Positions 47,750 to 60,340 of a DNA stretch of 64,000 nucleotides are shown here, piece after piece. The notes beneath the pieces are model-generated. The model was given only the letters and a program-made list of their open reading frames with translations, ran no database searches and was not told the origin of the DNA. Positions within the stretch are counted from its first letter, which is position 1. The number at the start of each line of letters is the position of its first letter. Origin of the DNA: Ascaris suum (taxonomy: Eukaryota; Nematoda; Chromadorea; Rhabditida; Ascarididae); assembly GCA_013433145.1 (NCBI GenBank), contig CM024168.1:8812184-8876183 (forward strand), in the 5' to 3' direction. Position numbers and translations under genes: made by a program.

Positions 47750-50700
47750 TCCCATGCTCTCCCACGCATTCCCATCACTTTCTTCCTCCACTCTTACAAG
47801 GTTTCTCCACACAGCATCGCTACGTTATGCAGTGAATAAGTACCAGATGCATCCTAGTTTGAGTGTACGTTTGTGCAGAACAGTTAGCCACTTCAATTTA
47901 ATTGCCACGCTATCCAAACTGCGCTTTCAACCAGAGTCCACCTCACCGATAGCTCGTCTGGTAGTATTCGCAGCAGAAAGGTGTATGCGTTACGCGCCCA
48001 TGCTGGCCAAATCGAGCTGTCAGTTTCTCACGCAAAATAACTTCGATTGTGCATTTGATTAAGTTCAACTCTCTCAGTAGTTCCTCATGGTGCAAACAGT
48101 AACCTAACAAACAAACAAACTCAACCAAAGTAACCTAATTCAATGCTCACCTCACCAATTTTGTAATGCTCTTCGCTTTCGACCTCATGCCGCGTTTGAA
48201 CTCAGATATCCACGAACCTGTTGCAACTTGACTATTATTTCGGACGAAGGTCAAAACAATGCCTCTTTGTAATTTATGATCTCCTATCTATTCTACTGCG
48301 TCGAGAATATGAACTCTGCCGGTCTCTTTTTCGATGAAAATATAAATGCTTTTTTCTCGATTTGTTCTTGCAATTGTTGGAATGAAGTTGATGCAGCTTC
48401 TCGGAAATATATGAGAAAATATATCGATGCATCATACCAAACACCGCGAAGTTTTTCGCTTCTTTCATTCATTGGGTACGAGAGAACACATAGTATGCAG
48501 AAACCATTTCTTGTCATATCACATTCGGTTTGAATCGCTCTTGTCGCTGTCTGAAATCTAACGTCACTATCATTTGGAATTCTTCCAGTTAAACCTGGGA
48601 AAGAAGGACCTCCCTTGAACGGTGAATATGGTTGCTGAAACGGTGGACAAACAAACAGACGATCTGCTTAATGAATACAAAGACTTAAGAATAATACAAA
48701 GAAAATCTAATACCAAGAATCAACTTGAATCATGCGAAAGTTGGCGCTTCGTAGCGTTCGTACTGAAGATGCCGATTACCTGTGAACCAATATTTGAGTC
48801 CTGTCTCCAAGTGCGTTCACTTTATTACTTGCTGTAAATTGCAGTGGAAGTGCAATGTTTATCTCCGCTCTTCCTACAGGATCTTCATTCCTTACAGCCC
48901 AAGTTTGCTCCCCTTTGCATTCTATATTCTATGCCTTGCTATATGCAGGTATGAGTATATATAAATCGGCTATGCAATTCATGCTAAGGCAGTTCAGCAA
49001 AGCAAGTATCGTAATGAAGACCACATTACTTTTGCACGCTATATCACATAGGGATCGCTCTGCGCAGTCGACCTGTGATTAATGATTACTGAAGGGTCTC
49101 CAACAGCAAACAAATCCATTTAATGGATGTATTAGCTGCAGTAAGAAACTTTTAATTGAATTTCCTTTATTTGATTACTAGAACTCATTGAGGTAGGTTA
49201 TTAAATATTCGCCTTTCACGACATCTGCACATCCACTGTTGGTGCAGAACCCATTGCCCACCCACGTTGGGCACCTGCAACGAGGAAACTGCCGTTGAAA
49301 TACACGCAAAAGCAATTAAGTTGATGTCTTTAAGGCCTCTTAGCAGGAAAAGACAATAAATCAAATTGCCTCTATAAATTTAAACAGCGTACCTTGATGT
49401 AGTGATTATAGAACCAGAAGTTGTTGTCCAAATGCAGTTCCACCGTATTCCTCCTGTGAATGCGATAGCATAAATGGTTAAACTTTCTTGGTGTTTGTAT
49501 GAGCTGATAGAATTCCTTAGATATATTTCCGCTTTTAGGTGTTAGTGAATTTTGCTCGTGGAACGCTCTGTGATCGCTTGTCAACACGTAATGCTAAGGC
49601 GAAGGAGGAGTAGCGTCGTCGCCTTCTTCCGCGAATTTTCCTGAGCGCTCCTCTGCAAAACCTTCACAGCCAATTTAAGAAAGGAAACCTTGTTTTTGAG
49701 TGTTGTATTCTTTTCTTCGAATATCACTCTAACGGGATGCGTTCACTTCTTCGCTATTTGTTTTCACCCAGCATTCAGAACCAAGCGTCCTTACCTTTGC
49801 TCAGGCGCTTGCCAGACGAGATGAAAGCGGAGGAAAGTCAGGAGAAACCAGTGATCCTTTTTTTCTCCCATTTCCGAAAATTTAAGCCCAGCGGTCATGC
49901 ATTTTAGGACTTGGCCAAATGGTTATTTTGCAAATTTCTGAAAAATCGCTTGCCTCTGCTTTGCAAATTGTATATGCCTTTTCAAGACCCACCAACCTTG
50001 GATCGTCAAACACGTGCTCGGTGCCGCCGTCTTTACCACTGAAATTCGAAGCACATTCATTGCAAGTCTTTCACACACCTTCTCATTAGCATATCGCAAA
50101 GCGTGTTGTTATAGTGCTCGATAAAACTACTACAATTCGTGATCGTATATTCAGACTGTCCGTTCTCCTTTCTATGGAATTAAAGTGCAGATTATGGATT
50201 CCGCTTTCTATTCACCTCACTCATTGTAGACTGACGAGAAGCTTGTGATAGCATATAATCACATCAATTGTTGCGTGTGTTATATGACTGAAAAAAGTTC
50301 GCAGCAATCCTTCAACATACTGCATCAATTTCAACAAAAAACTTGTTCTCATTTCTAAATTCGTTACATAAATGCGCACTGATTTAAAAAAAAATCAAAT
50401 GTGGCTTCTCATATTAGAAGGGCTACTTTCTTCAATTTTGACGGAATTCACGTCATGCTTCACAGACACCTCATAAAAACCATTTATTAGACTTTGTTGC
50501 CGACTCTGCCATTTGAAATCTTTCTTCGTTGCATCAATGCTTTGAACGAAGGCGACATTTTTCTGTTCGAACTGAATGGGTTGAGGAGACAGGAGTAGTT
50601 GCTAAATCTGCACTTCCAACGTGCGAAACAGCTAAAATATACGAAAAGTGGACCCTTTGAGGTCCACGTTTTTAAAAACAGCCGAGGTTTTCGCTCGCAC

Positions 50701-53110
50701 CAGAAGGTTTGCTTGTTCGTTCGTAAAATTTTTGGTTTTCCCCATCAGATCATGTGCTCACTGAGTGTCTACCCAAAACAAGAGTGGCGAATATTCTTTG
50801 AACCAGTCGTAACGAGCCCTCACCTGTCCAAATTCCCTGTATGCTCGTCGCCTGTCCATAATGTTTTACTTTGCACCTCAAATGTTATCAGCATAAATAA
50901 TAAACTTTTTAAAGGCACTCTCTCCACTCCCCTGCTTCTTCAACACATGAAGCAACTTCAATAGCCCGTGGTGCGTTAAGGGCAGAGAATGGTCTCCGTC
51001 GAAGTTTTTATTTGCAATCTTTGTGCCCTTAACCTGCATCAGTGACGTTTCAGCGGCATTTTCTATTCTTGGCTCGTTCGGGAAGGTCGAAAAATAATCG
51101 TTTATTTTTTCCATTTTGTTTTGAAGATACAGAATAAATTCCTCATAAAATTTCACTCAGTGCCAAATGCTTTGAAAAACATTTAGAGAAATGCTCCAGA
51201 AAACTTGGCACGATATATGCTTTTCGGATTTTGCTCACCATGGCAACTAGCATTAAGGAATAAAAAAGGCGCAAAAAGCGGTTCATATTACAACTGATCC
51301 GACCACTCACAAGAGAATTCCAAGGAAGCATAACTACATTTCCGTTCGCTCTTGCAAATTCTTGCATAGAAAACGCCTTACGGCATTCTATACGCACGTC
51401 TTTATCTGCCAGTGTGTCTATCTGATATTTTTGACCCAAAAGAGACTAAGGCTAGGGTTACTAATTCGGTTGCTGTGTTGTGCTCCCCATGTTGGCTTTG
51501 ATAAGCAGCTTCCGAGCTCACCCATCAATTTGGGAACCAGACATAGTCGTTTAAACCTGCCAAAAATTGTACCGGCCGCATCTTCGATTTTCTTAGGTCA
51601 GAATGCAAAATTGCGTTTTTTAGATATTTTGCAAAAGCTACTGAATGAGTTTATGTTAGAATGCATTTTGAACACACTTCGTTAATTGCGAAAATTTCAT
51701 GAAATGGTTGATCTGATATGCAGAAAGGCATAAGCACTTATCAGGCCATCAACTGTGATAAAATGTTTTGAATTTTTGCTCGGTCGTTGTAAAAGAAAAA
51801 CTCGTCTGCCTGAAATCACTTCCAATATTTTGAGCACCTTTTATGCAATGGAAGTCATTTCAAAAGTGATCAGATAACTTGAATGCTGACTGTTGAGCAC
51901 ATTATTGCTGCCAATTTTTCGCAATATTGTAGGAACTTCTCATTTCTATCTTTTGCGGTCCTCTAGTGTCGAGTAGAGCACCTGATATATAGAAATGAGC
52001 AGAAACGTGACATTAAGACAATTTTCAAATGACGCGTCCATTTTAAGTGAAGTTGTTTTGACGCACGAATCATTTAGACGCATAAACAAGAAACAGATAT
52101 AACAACTGTAATTCACATACCCGTCGATGATGGCAGCGGTTGCATGTCGACGGACATTGTTGTGTCATGAAAGCGTGATAATCACGTGGGATGCAAAAAG
52201 CCTGAAGAATGCAAAGAAGCAAACTTTTCAACTCGATCCTCATTTGAAAGTTTCACTGGCACAGATACATTCGAAAAATTTAATCTTATCACCACTTTTG
52301 CTGAGGAATCAGCTGGTGAAAGTTGTACTCGCACAATGCTGCAATACAATATGGCTTGCAGCTAGCATAAATAGTGCTGCTGAATTCACAATGGTAGTTT
52401 GTTCTCATCCTCATTATACTTTTACTGGATATTTGGAAGTTCCGTAAACACAAATGTGCTAAATTAGAAAAATGCAAGACTACTGTCATTTCCTACGGAA
52501 AGGCAACTGCTGTTTCAACGTAGAACACAGACAACACTGCTTGCAACAAATGTGAAAGATGATGGCGAGCTGTTAGTAGTAATTTGTTTCCCTCTGTATT
52601 GTAGATTTCCCTCTACATTTGGATCTCTCATCGTTCAAAAATATCTACATTGTAATGCCGATTTCGCAATCATTACCACTGCTTCTATTGAGGCATACGA
52701 CTGGTCTCGCAGCAATCTGAAATAATCAAATACTAGAAAACAGTTTCTAGTTGTTTATGAGTCCCAGGGCTTATCATATTTCTAAGTTTTTAAGGTGGAG
52801 TTATAGTCGATGAGGCTAGAAGGATTAAATTTGAATAACACATTTTCTAACCTTACAAGGGACGCATATTCCACTGAAAATGAGGACATGTGGAAGAGCG
52901 TATGTTTATTCGCTGAATACTAGTGAGCAGGGGAGCGGACATTCGGCAGAATCGTCATTTTCTTGCTTTCGACGGCTTCTTGCTTCACATGCTTGCTTCC
53001 AGTTTCTAAACTAAAGTCCAGCGATGAAGAAGATAACGAACTGAAGCCTGCTCTAATTCGAGTTACCGGATTAAAGCAGTTAATGTCCGAAGGAGAAGAG
53101 TGAGGGGAGA
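47750..53110. repeat. Left arm of a diverged tandem duplication
   Basis: Matches the right arm (59300 to the window end) in the same orientation. Anchor pairs: GTGCATTTGATT near 48049 with CACATTTGATT near 59565; GGGATCGCTC 49051 with 60187; TTGCCCACCCACGT 49254 with 60417; ShKT exon 49997-50160 with 61319-61484; ShKT exon 52121-52201 with 63251-63329; GATAACGAACTGA near 53032 with 63934. Offsets drift from about 11.5 to 10.9 kb through indels. The genes inside are on the minus strand. Confidence 0.85.
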
Positions 53111-53547
53111 AGGAGGGAAATGCAAATTTTTATGGGTTTTGCTGCTTCTCGAAATGAAAATGAGTCCGAGGAGTAATTTATGAGGAGGGACATGTAAACC
53201 AGAGAGTAGGTATTATACCAGTTGTGTCGATGATGAACTATCTATTCACCTTCGTAGATGTAGTAAGTGGAAAGGAGGATGAGGAGAGGACAAGAGAGAG
53301 GAAGAGAGATCTCGGCATACTGTACCTACCTTGAGAGCTAAGTAACTTCCGGTATGGCGACGTCATTGCAAAGTAGTCCATCTTTGGTCTCACAAGTGCC
53401 ACATGTTGCAGGACAATTTTTCTTCATAAGAAGACCAAACGTGGCGTCAGTGCATTTATCAGCCAGGGCGTCGCAGTTGGGCAAAACTTCAGACATTGGA
53501 TTCTTGCATTTGTACGTTTCGCAAATTTTGCATGTCACGCGACACTT
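49178..53547 (-). pseudogene. Multi-ShKT secreted-protein gene, left copy, decayed
   Basis: The ShKT fold is a six-cysteine domain common in nematode secreted proteins. Exons in minus-strand order: 53547-53338, 52201-52121, 50160-49997, 49274-49178. The first holds the end of one domain (KCRVTCKIC) and one perfect domain with cysteine spacing 10-6-12-3-2. It starts a third (GLLCNDVAIPEVT) and then hits TAG, 8 nt before a consensus donor (AAG|GTAGGT). The second exon ends a domain with good cysteines (FMTQQCPSTCNRC). In the third, the first and third cysteines are replaced (SEYTITNC, HYNNT), and a 1-nt insertion gives TGA at 50057-50059. The acceptor AG equivalent to that of the right copy is CG, but a CAG 5 nt inside restores phase. 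In the last exon, C4-C6 are all lost (KGEYLITYLNEF then TAG). An AATAAA follows at 49171-49166. If 53338 is a true terminus, that exon could instead be the end of a separate functional gene. Confidence 0.65.
52573..52720 (-). pseudogene. Left copy of a shared unrecognised block, stop codon inside
   Basis: This minus-strand segment aligns without indels to 63512-63586 over 24 codons up to a shared TAA. The left copy reads IFLNDERSKCRGKSTIQRET then NYY. It has TAG (52647-52645) where the right copy has TGG. A T-rich acceptor (TTATTTCAG) precedes it near 52725. The function is unknown, and it is not a ShKT domain. It may be a broken exon or a conserved non-coding stretch. Confidence 0.35.
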
Positions 53548-54117
53548 CTGCAAAAATAACGTCCAATTCTCATTATACACATCGTCGATTGACGACTGAC
53601 GATTAACTGTTATTTCCTTTCGTTAAAATCCGAGTTGCAGACTCCAAACGCGAAATGGAGTAGTCAATCATCTTCTTCTTTCACTCACAAGTGTTATTAA
53701 AAATATCCCTCCTGCTTTACTCTCTCACCTTTTTCTCTTTGATCCCAAAAGTAGCTTCAAAAAATTTATGTCCTTTGGTAAGAAGCGTTTGCTTTTTCTA
53801 TGCGTTTCAACTTTCATGCTTTTCTTCGTTGCGATTTGTCTATTTGGAGCGTTTCCTCAGCAGGTTCCATGTGTTCTAGAGATTTAAGATTTGCTATTCA
53901 TGTTGTTTGACTAAGGAATTTGTAGCAGTTCCTTAGTTAGTGAGGTGAAAACTTTGGTGAGGACGTGAAGTATGATTCGAGAGTTTTTTTAGCTTGAATC
54001 AAGTCTCTTGTGCAAACACTCGCTTTGGCCATTCCCAACAAGCCTGCCAAGTGATGCTTTAAAAATCGTACTCTCAATGTCTCAAATTTTCGATTTATGC
54101 GTCTTGTTTCATATCAG
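53548..54117. other. Spacer between the ShKT exon and candidate plus-strand exons
   Basis: No firm exon. One plus-strand segment around 53693-53777 has a hydrophobic, signal-peptide-like frame (KISLLLYSLTFFSLIPKVAS) ending at a GTAAGA donor, but no usable ATG or partner exon in phase was found. No further upstream ShKT exon was found on the minus strand. Confidence 0.3.
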
Positions 54118-54784
54118 CACCACGCAATCGACCTTCGGAGCCCTTATAAACTACCTCCATAGTAACGGCTCCTTTATTATAGGCGTCTGGGAGGGTAAGT
54201 AACAATACTGTATGCCAGCAGCAATGCTAAACTAATTGCACTGTAATAGTATCGACATAGTGTCCTTATGAAGGATCGCGCGGTATTCCTTGCATTGGAG
54301 CTAAAAAATAGGGCAGAAAAAGAGCAATGCTGATAACAAAGAAGAAAAGAAGGAGAGGAAATTTTCGGAAAGGAAATTTTGTTACAGGTTTAAGAAAGAA
54401 ATTCTCCTTCTTTAAGAAAGACACTGTCCTGGTGCCCCGAAGCTCCCTGCCGATATCGTAGTAACGACGGCTTGCCTGGCGCTAAGGCGACCGAAACACA
54501 GCTACCGAGAACGATTCGCTAGTGCCGACAGAAGGAGGCAGAGCAGCTGTAAAGACACTTGAAAAGATGGAAGGGAAAAAATGTATCTCTGCTAATGATG
54601 CCAACGCCGATTCGGCAAGCTTACCGGTATGTGTGAAATCGGGCGATGACCAAATTGAGTGATGTGGCAGAGTAATCCTGCAGTCTTCCAGAAAAGTGAC
54701 TGTGCTGCGCTGCAAAACCAGCAAGGCCTTCATCACCTTTTTTTCATGTCAAAATGCAATGAGCATCATCGACGAACGCGATGA
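54118..54784 (+). CDS. Candidate 3' exons of an unrecognised plus-strand gene
   Basis: Three exons join in consistent phase. 54118-54194 (ATATCAG acceptor; QSTFGALINYLHSNGSFIIG; donor GAGG|GTAAGT), 54487-54626 (TENDSLVPTEGGRAAVKTLE, then MEGKKCISANDANADSASLP; donor CCG|GTATGT) and 54692-54784 (CTTCCAG acceptor; SDCAALQNQQGLHHLFFMSK; TGA 54782-54784). The last intron is only 65 nt, a usual nematode size. I recognise no domain; the first piece is weakly hydrophobic and the second hydrophilic. A competing longer frame at 54696-54977 (DDPLELRYIAFVSDGRHIMP) is open for 90 codons but is not in phase with the exon before it. No upstream exon or start is identified. The support is splice phase and composition only. 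Confidence 0.3.
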
Positions 54785-54977
54785 TCCACTCGAACTTCGT
54801 TACATTGCCTTTGTCAGTGATGGTCGTCACATTATGCCCATCGCCTGTCGTGGCGGTCATTACAGACCGCTTTTGCTGACAATCATCGAGCCATCAAAAT
54901 GTTCAATGTACAGGCTTCATCTTTCAAGTTCCTTTCACACAAGCATTTCTGCCCAGTCGCACTATAACGAATGCTGA

Positions 54978-57184
54978 GGATGAGTCCTATCTTATGAGCT
55001 TTATGTGTAATGCCTTATTACGCCCTGTATCTCATTTGAAATTAAATGCGTCTTCGATGCATTTGTCAACCCACAGCGTCAGTGTGTCCTACAGCTGACG
55101 CGATGTGCTGTCCAATGCCTTTTTCGAGAAACAGACTGCCGGTAATTCCAGTTTTTTAATTCATTTGAGAGAAACTTCTGCAATTCAGCTCAACAGATGC
55201 AGGTAAAGAAAAGTACGCCATATTCTTTTTCCTCCTTTTGCCTCTTCTCAATGCTCTCCTCACCTAAAGAAAGAGCAAAAGGTAAAAATGTCTATCACCC
55301 TTTTTCTTCTCTTCTATCACACTAAGTTTCATGCACCTGTCAACTCAAACTCTTCTGCACGGAAATTTTTTATGGCATGTATGGAAATTTATGGCAAGTT
55401 TCATGTACCTGTCAACTTCTGCAAAGATGTTTACTCTGAAAACTCGGCCGGCACAAGCGATTAATCAACGGAAGTCATCTGACGGTGCTGCGAAGCATTC
55501 GAGAAAGAGTTGCTGCTGCTCGAAACTTGAAAATGACCTGCGAATTGAACTGCGAAAAAGAATGTCATCTAACGGAAAGGCTTAGGGCGAGAAACTTCAT
55601 TACAGCGATTGTTCTAGAAGATCTCATAATAAACTGGATATGGAAGCACTTGGTGAAATCTCCACAGATTTCCATTATCATTAGAGATGCATCGTTGTGC
55701 TAGTTGTGGTTCATTCTATGGTTTCTATGGTTCTCTAAGAGACGTGAGCATCAGCAGCCCCTGTACGGTTGTTTATAGTATGTCCTCACACACACTATAA
55801 ACAATTGCACCGCATTCGAAATCAGCGTCAAGAACTTTCACACCTGATACCACTGCGATAAAGGAAACATGGTGTGATTTATGCAGACAACCTTACTTGT
55901 GCGCGCTAATTAATTTGCAGCCGCCCAGCTTGACAGCCACGGGCTATTCATGATGGCCCATCAGTTGTTCTCATATCTAACTGGAGTGGAATGAAACTTT
56001 TAGTGCTCCGTCAGCTAACCACTGATGTTTCCCTTCACTCATCCACTGATGTTTACTGGTGCAGGCGTGGATGCCGGTGTGCCCATATATACATGAGTCA
56101 GCCAATTTCATTCCTCATTGCCCTTATTTTGGCGGAACCGTTCATCCAGTCAGCGTCCTAGCTATACTCGCATAATTACGAAGATTCAGACAAGCAGCTG
56201 CTCAGTTTTTGCTCAGCTAAGGAGATGTAATAAATTAGCCGGTACATAGATCCAGCAAACGGCGTGACATTTAGGACCTAAAAATCAGGCATGGAATTGA
56301 TATTGGTAGATTCCCACCCTCCTTATCTCATTGCAAACTCATTCATGCGCCCAAGTGAAATTTATCTCGTTTTCGCATTTTTATCGACATGCACAAAATA
56401 TACTTAAATACCCATTTCGAGTCAACATTAGCTTCAGTGATGGTTTCCTTCATTTCATTCATGTCCTTACTTTTCATGCGTCGCCTTTCTTTGGTCTTGT
56501 TCTATTCTGCTTGTTTGTCGAAGTCTAAGACCTCCACACTCAACCTAAATACTTTGAACTGATTTTAGTCTAAGGGACTGTCCAAAGCGATTTGGCTAGG
56601 TTCAATCACTGCAATGCGTTAAAAAGCCAGTGTTAAATTTGGTGGCTTAATTACTTTATTTCCCATAGGCTGCCTTTCAGTAATCTGTAACGGCGAAACT
56701 CATAACTGACTGGAGTTTAACCTACGCTGTAGTCTAAATGACCAAACGTCATGTTCCCTTGCTGGAAGCAGCAAATAACTGTTTTAGTAATGTCATCAAT
56801 GGGGCTAAAAGAGAAAATGACGCGTGCACAGTACCAGCTGTTTTTGTCTCCGGACGCAAGGAATCACTTTTCATATTCGGTGTCTTCTACTGTACACAAT
56901 CGGATGCTCATGCTGATTTCTTGAGAAGTGCATTGCATTAAACGTAGAGGACGAGAGTAATTGAGGATCATTGCACATTATTAAAAGGCGCTTGCATAAG
57001 CGTCAATTGATAGCAATTGTACTGAACGAAGAAAAAAGAAATTTTTCTTTAAGAGTTTGCGACTTACGTTCAGTAATTCGTTGAGGCGACGCAGCCCGAT
57101 TTACAGTAGAAGCAGCGATGAACAAGCGAAATAAATGAATTGACAGCACGTAGAATATTATGAACAGCAAAGAGTCTACAAAAA
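54978..57184. other. No supported gene
   Basis: Short frames on both strands. A plus-strand frame near 55525-55590 is locally cysteine/glutamate-rich (MTCELNCEKECHLTERL) but has no ShKT spacing and no clear splice partner. Confidence 0.35.
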
Positions 57185-57493
57185 TTACAATATGTGACGA
57201 CGGGAAGACGGACGGCAATAAGGAGCTATCTTGAGCTCTTGACCAAGGCTCCTCCCTGGTTGACTCAGAGCAGCATGAATGGCGAATTTTTGTCGGGCAA
57301 TTCCGCTGCCCGGCCTGGCTCCGCCTTCAATTTCTTCTAATGTACGCGAAGTCACCTTTCTCCTATTGAAACGTCTAGTTTTTGCGTCCCTGTTTCCGCT
57401 GGATGCATCACCGCTTCCGCATGTCGTTGGCGCCGCTGAGGCGGCTAGCCATGTTTTGCTGCACGCTGGCTCCAATGAGCCGCGATGACACAT
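57185..57493 (-). CDS. Possible coding exon in a GC-rich island, unrecognised
   Basis: The 57280-57490 stretch is clearly richer in GC than its neighbourhood. The minus strand is open for 102 codons with basic, protein-like composition (RDAKTRRFNRRKVTSRTLEE, then GARPGSGIARQKFAIHAALS). The plus strand is also open for about 70 codons (ISSNVREVTFLLLKRLVFAS), so the coding strand is uncertain. No domain recognised. Base composition is the main support. Confidence 0.25.
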   Translation of the reverse strand: MCHRGSLEPACSKTWLAASAAPTTCGSGDASSGNRDAKTRRFNRRKVTSRTLEEIEGGARPGSGIARQKFAIHAALSQPGRSLGQELKIAPYCRPSSRRHIL

Positions 57494-59300
57494 TTCGCGA
57501 ATAGCGACAGCAATCTCTACTCATTCATATATGCGTTTAGCCTCAAATTCATCCTTTTTTACCGTAGCGATAAATTCGAATGACAGATATTCGTATTCGG
57601 AGTGATCTTAGCAAGACTTTCCATTACTTTCAGAGATAAATGTTCAGCAAGGGGATTTACTCTATGCATTGTCCACTCTAGTTTTTGACGAATATATCAA
57701 CGAGCATCTGCAAAGTTACCCATCAGCAAGTTAACTGCTGTAATTGATGATTGAAGTGCCTCTTTTGCAGCCACCTTATGCAGTTGTCACGATGCTAGCA
57801 ACTTGAGTAAGCGAAAGTCAATGAACATCTGAATGCAGTAATAGAATCGGGCGATCGAGTGAATATACAGCTGCAGTGAACCATTTCTTGCTTCGATGTA
57901 TGTTGTTACTTTGCAGCAAAGAAAATACTCAAATATATATATGCTTGAAATGGCTTAATTTTGAATATAAGCAGTTTCAGTTTCAATCCGTTCTCGAAAC
58001 GCTGCAATTAAAGTGCTTATCGAAGATACAAATTACGACATCATAGACTGCTTAAGGAGCAAATCAAGCCTTACACTGTTTATTAGCTGCTGCAAATGGA
58101 GTATTGCGTTATGAAGGATATAGTCAAAACTTTTATGGGCTGGTGATGCGGAACGTATCATCCAATATTCTTCATATAGTTGGCTAAAGGCTTTTTGGGC
58201 ATCGATGTAGTGCAGATTTCGTCAAAAAGGCAGCAGCACATCTTTAAAGAACCATACCAAGAAGTTCTAGGAAAGTGAGGGCGGTACTCCTCCAAGAGGT
58301 GATGTTAGCCCCTTAGACATGGATGAGAATTCTGGAAACTGTCATCAGCCCCGGGAGAGCTTACAAAATAGAGTCGGCTATCACTTCGCACCTAGTTTGG
58401 TACTTATTTGTGAGAGCAAACGACATTAATTCCTCGCTTCGAAGTATCAACGACCTATTTGGTTTGTAGCTTGTTATTAATCCATTTATAGAGGGCGCCT
58501 TATCACAACGTCAAATTTAGTGCTTCAAAAGACTTTCATGAATCCATTGTTCTAAGAAATGCAAAATGCCTTCCAGCAGACACAAAACGACCTATCCAAA
58601 TATAAAAATGTTTGGCAGCTGCCAACATCTGTAAATAATCTGACGCATGACATGTGAACCTTACTCAGATGGCTGCAATAGCCCATTGCATAGTTCACGT
58701 AGTTTAGGAGACATAAACATTTGACGTCGATATCGGTGCATTCAGCGAAAAAAACCCTCCCAATATATTCGAAAAGAAAAAACTCTTGCTGGTGGCGGAT
58801 CTTCGTTCCGGAAGTCAAGACGTTCACACTATAGCTCATGTGGATGTACAACGCTTATACTAAAGACACTATATAATCTGGCTTGGTCTGCACTGGAAAA
58901 GTTTGCACTCATAAACGCGTGTGAACTAGTATGACGTGTTTTGTAATTATCATATCAAGCACCCTCAGCTCTAGAAAAGCGCTGTCAAGGGGTACAGGTG
59001 CCACTGAAAAAGAAAAAAGGTGTTTTCTTGAAGTCATCAGAACCCTTAAGAGTAAGATTTTGCCTACAACAATCCCTGCTTTATCAAGGCGACAAAAGTG
59101 GATTACCTCCTCAGGTAAATCTGCACTGGTTGCAGACGGGCAATTGGGTGAGCGGCAACAAATGCAAAACGAAATATTTGCATCTGTAAACAGTCAACAC
59201 AAGACAATTGAGAACCCATCCGATAGGTGTTGTTGCAGATGGTTTTGGTACGACGCAGCTTTTAACCAAACGGCACACCGCCATTTCATTGCTTTTGAAC
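57494..59300. other. No supported gene
   Basis: Nothing firm. A 39-codon plus-strand segment at about 58998-59115 (VPLKKKKGVFLKSSEPLRV) lies between an acceptor-like ACAG and a donor CCTCAG|GTAAAT, but it has no partner exon. Confidence 0.3.
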
Positions 59301-60340
59301 TATGTATCACTCCCTTCTCCCCCCTTCCCAGCTCACTATTGAAGAATTTTTCTAGCGATATTGCTGTAGTAAGTGTAATGAATTCGTTATTTCAATTTAG
59401 CTGCCGCACCGCCCAAACTATGTTTTCAAATATATCTGAGGCAGCAACTAAATTCGTCTCACTGAGAGCTCACGTGATTGCTTTTTTAGCAAAATGCAAT
59501 AATTGTGTTGCGCGTCTACGCCGACCAACTCGAAAATGCAAACTTTTTCGTAAACCGACTTCGTTGCACATTTGATTGAGCTTAACTTTCGGCCGCCCAC
59601 GACATGGACAATCGAACCAGCAAGCATTGCGATATGTGTTTATAATATTGGAATCAAACTGATGCGAAACCAGCCGAAACCTAGTATAAAAGGATATCAG
59701 TAGCGGCATCGAACAGAATTGCAAAACGCTCTTTATTTGTTTTTTTCTTTATAGGTTACATATTAGAGGGTCACATCACGCACGGAAGATGTTCGTGTTC
59801 GATCGTCTTTCATTCGAAGTATATTCATCGCTGTCTGAAATTTATCTTTTAACTTCACTGTCATTCATGATTCGCCAACTTGAACTAAGAACAAAGAAAA
59901 CCCGTTTTGAGCAGTTGACATGCTGAGACGTGTCAAAAATGATCCTGCGACCATCATTACAAAGAATGGTTTTTAATACAGAACCCTGGATCTCAGCAGT
60001 TGATCGGTTTGGATAATGCCAAAACCGGCGCTCATCGGGTCATTACTCTTGCTATCGACCTGCTATGACTGAATCTTTGAGTCCAACCTCCCCTCGCCGT
60101 TACTTCTTCGCCTACGGTGATTTAGCGGAGGTCAAATCTGGTATTCAGAATACGGCTGTCGTTACTTCGGGTTCAGCTAATACGTGGGGATCGCTCCGCG
60201 CAGTAAGGCAATCTGAGTAATAAATTAATAAGTGATAGGCCAACACTGAAAAGCGAGTGAAGCTGACGAATGTTTCACACAAAGTAAAAATTTTAAACAA
60301 GATTCACGCTCGTTAAAACTCACTGAAGTAGAGTATTACA

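Noticed and set aside
49600..49720. Minus-strand frame related to 60870-60980 (QRSAQENS / QRNASENF)
   Set aside because: Similar in both arms over about 30 codons, but without cysteines, clear splice sites or a place in the in-phase ShKT model. More likely conserved intron sequence from the duplication.
58931..59575. The longest open frame of the window, 214 codons on the plus strand
   Set aside because: Its 3' half lies in the duplicated arm, and the left-arm counterpart (47754-48062) is open in a different register, so the frame is not conserved. It has no recognisable domain and no splice structure.
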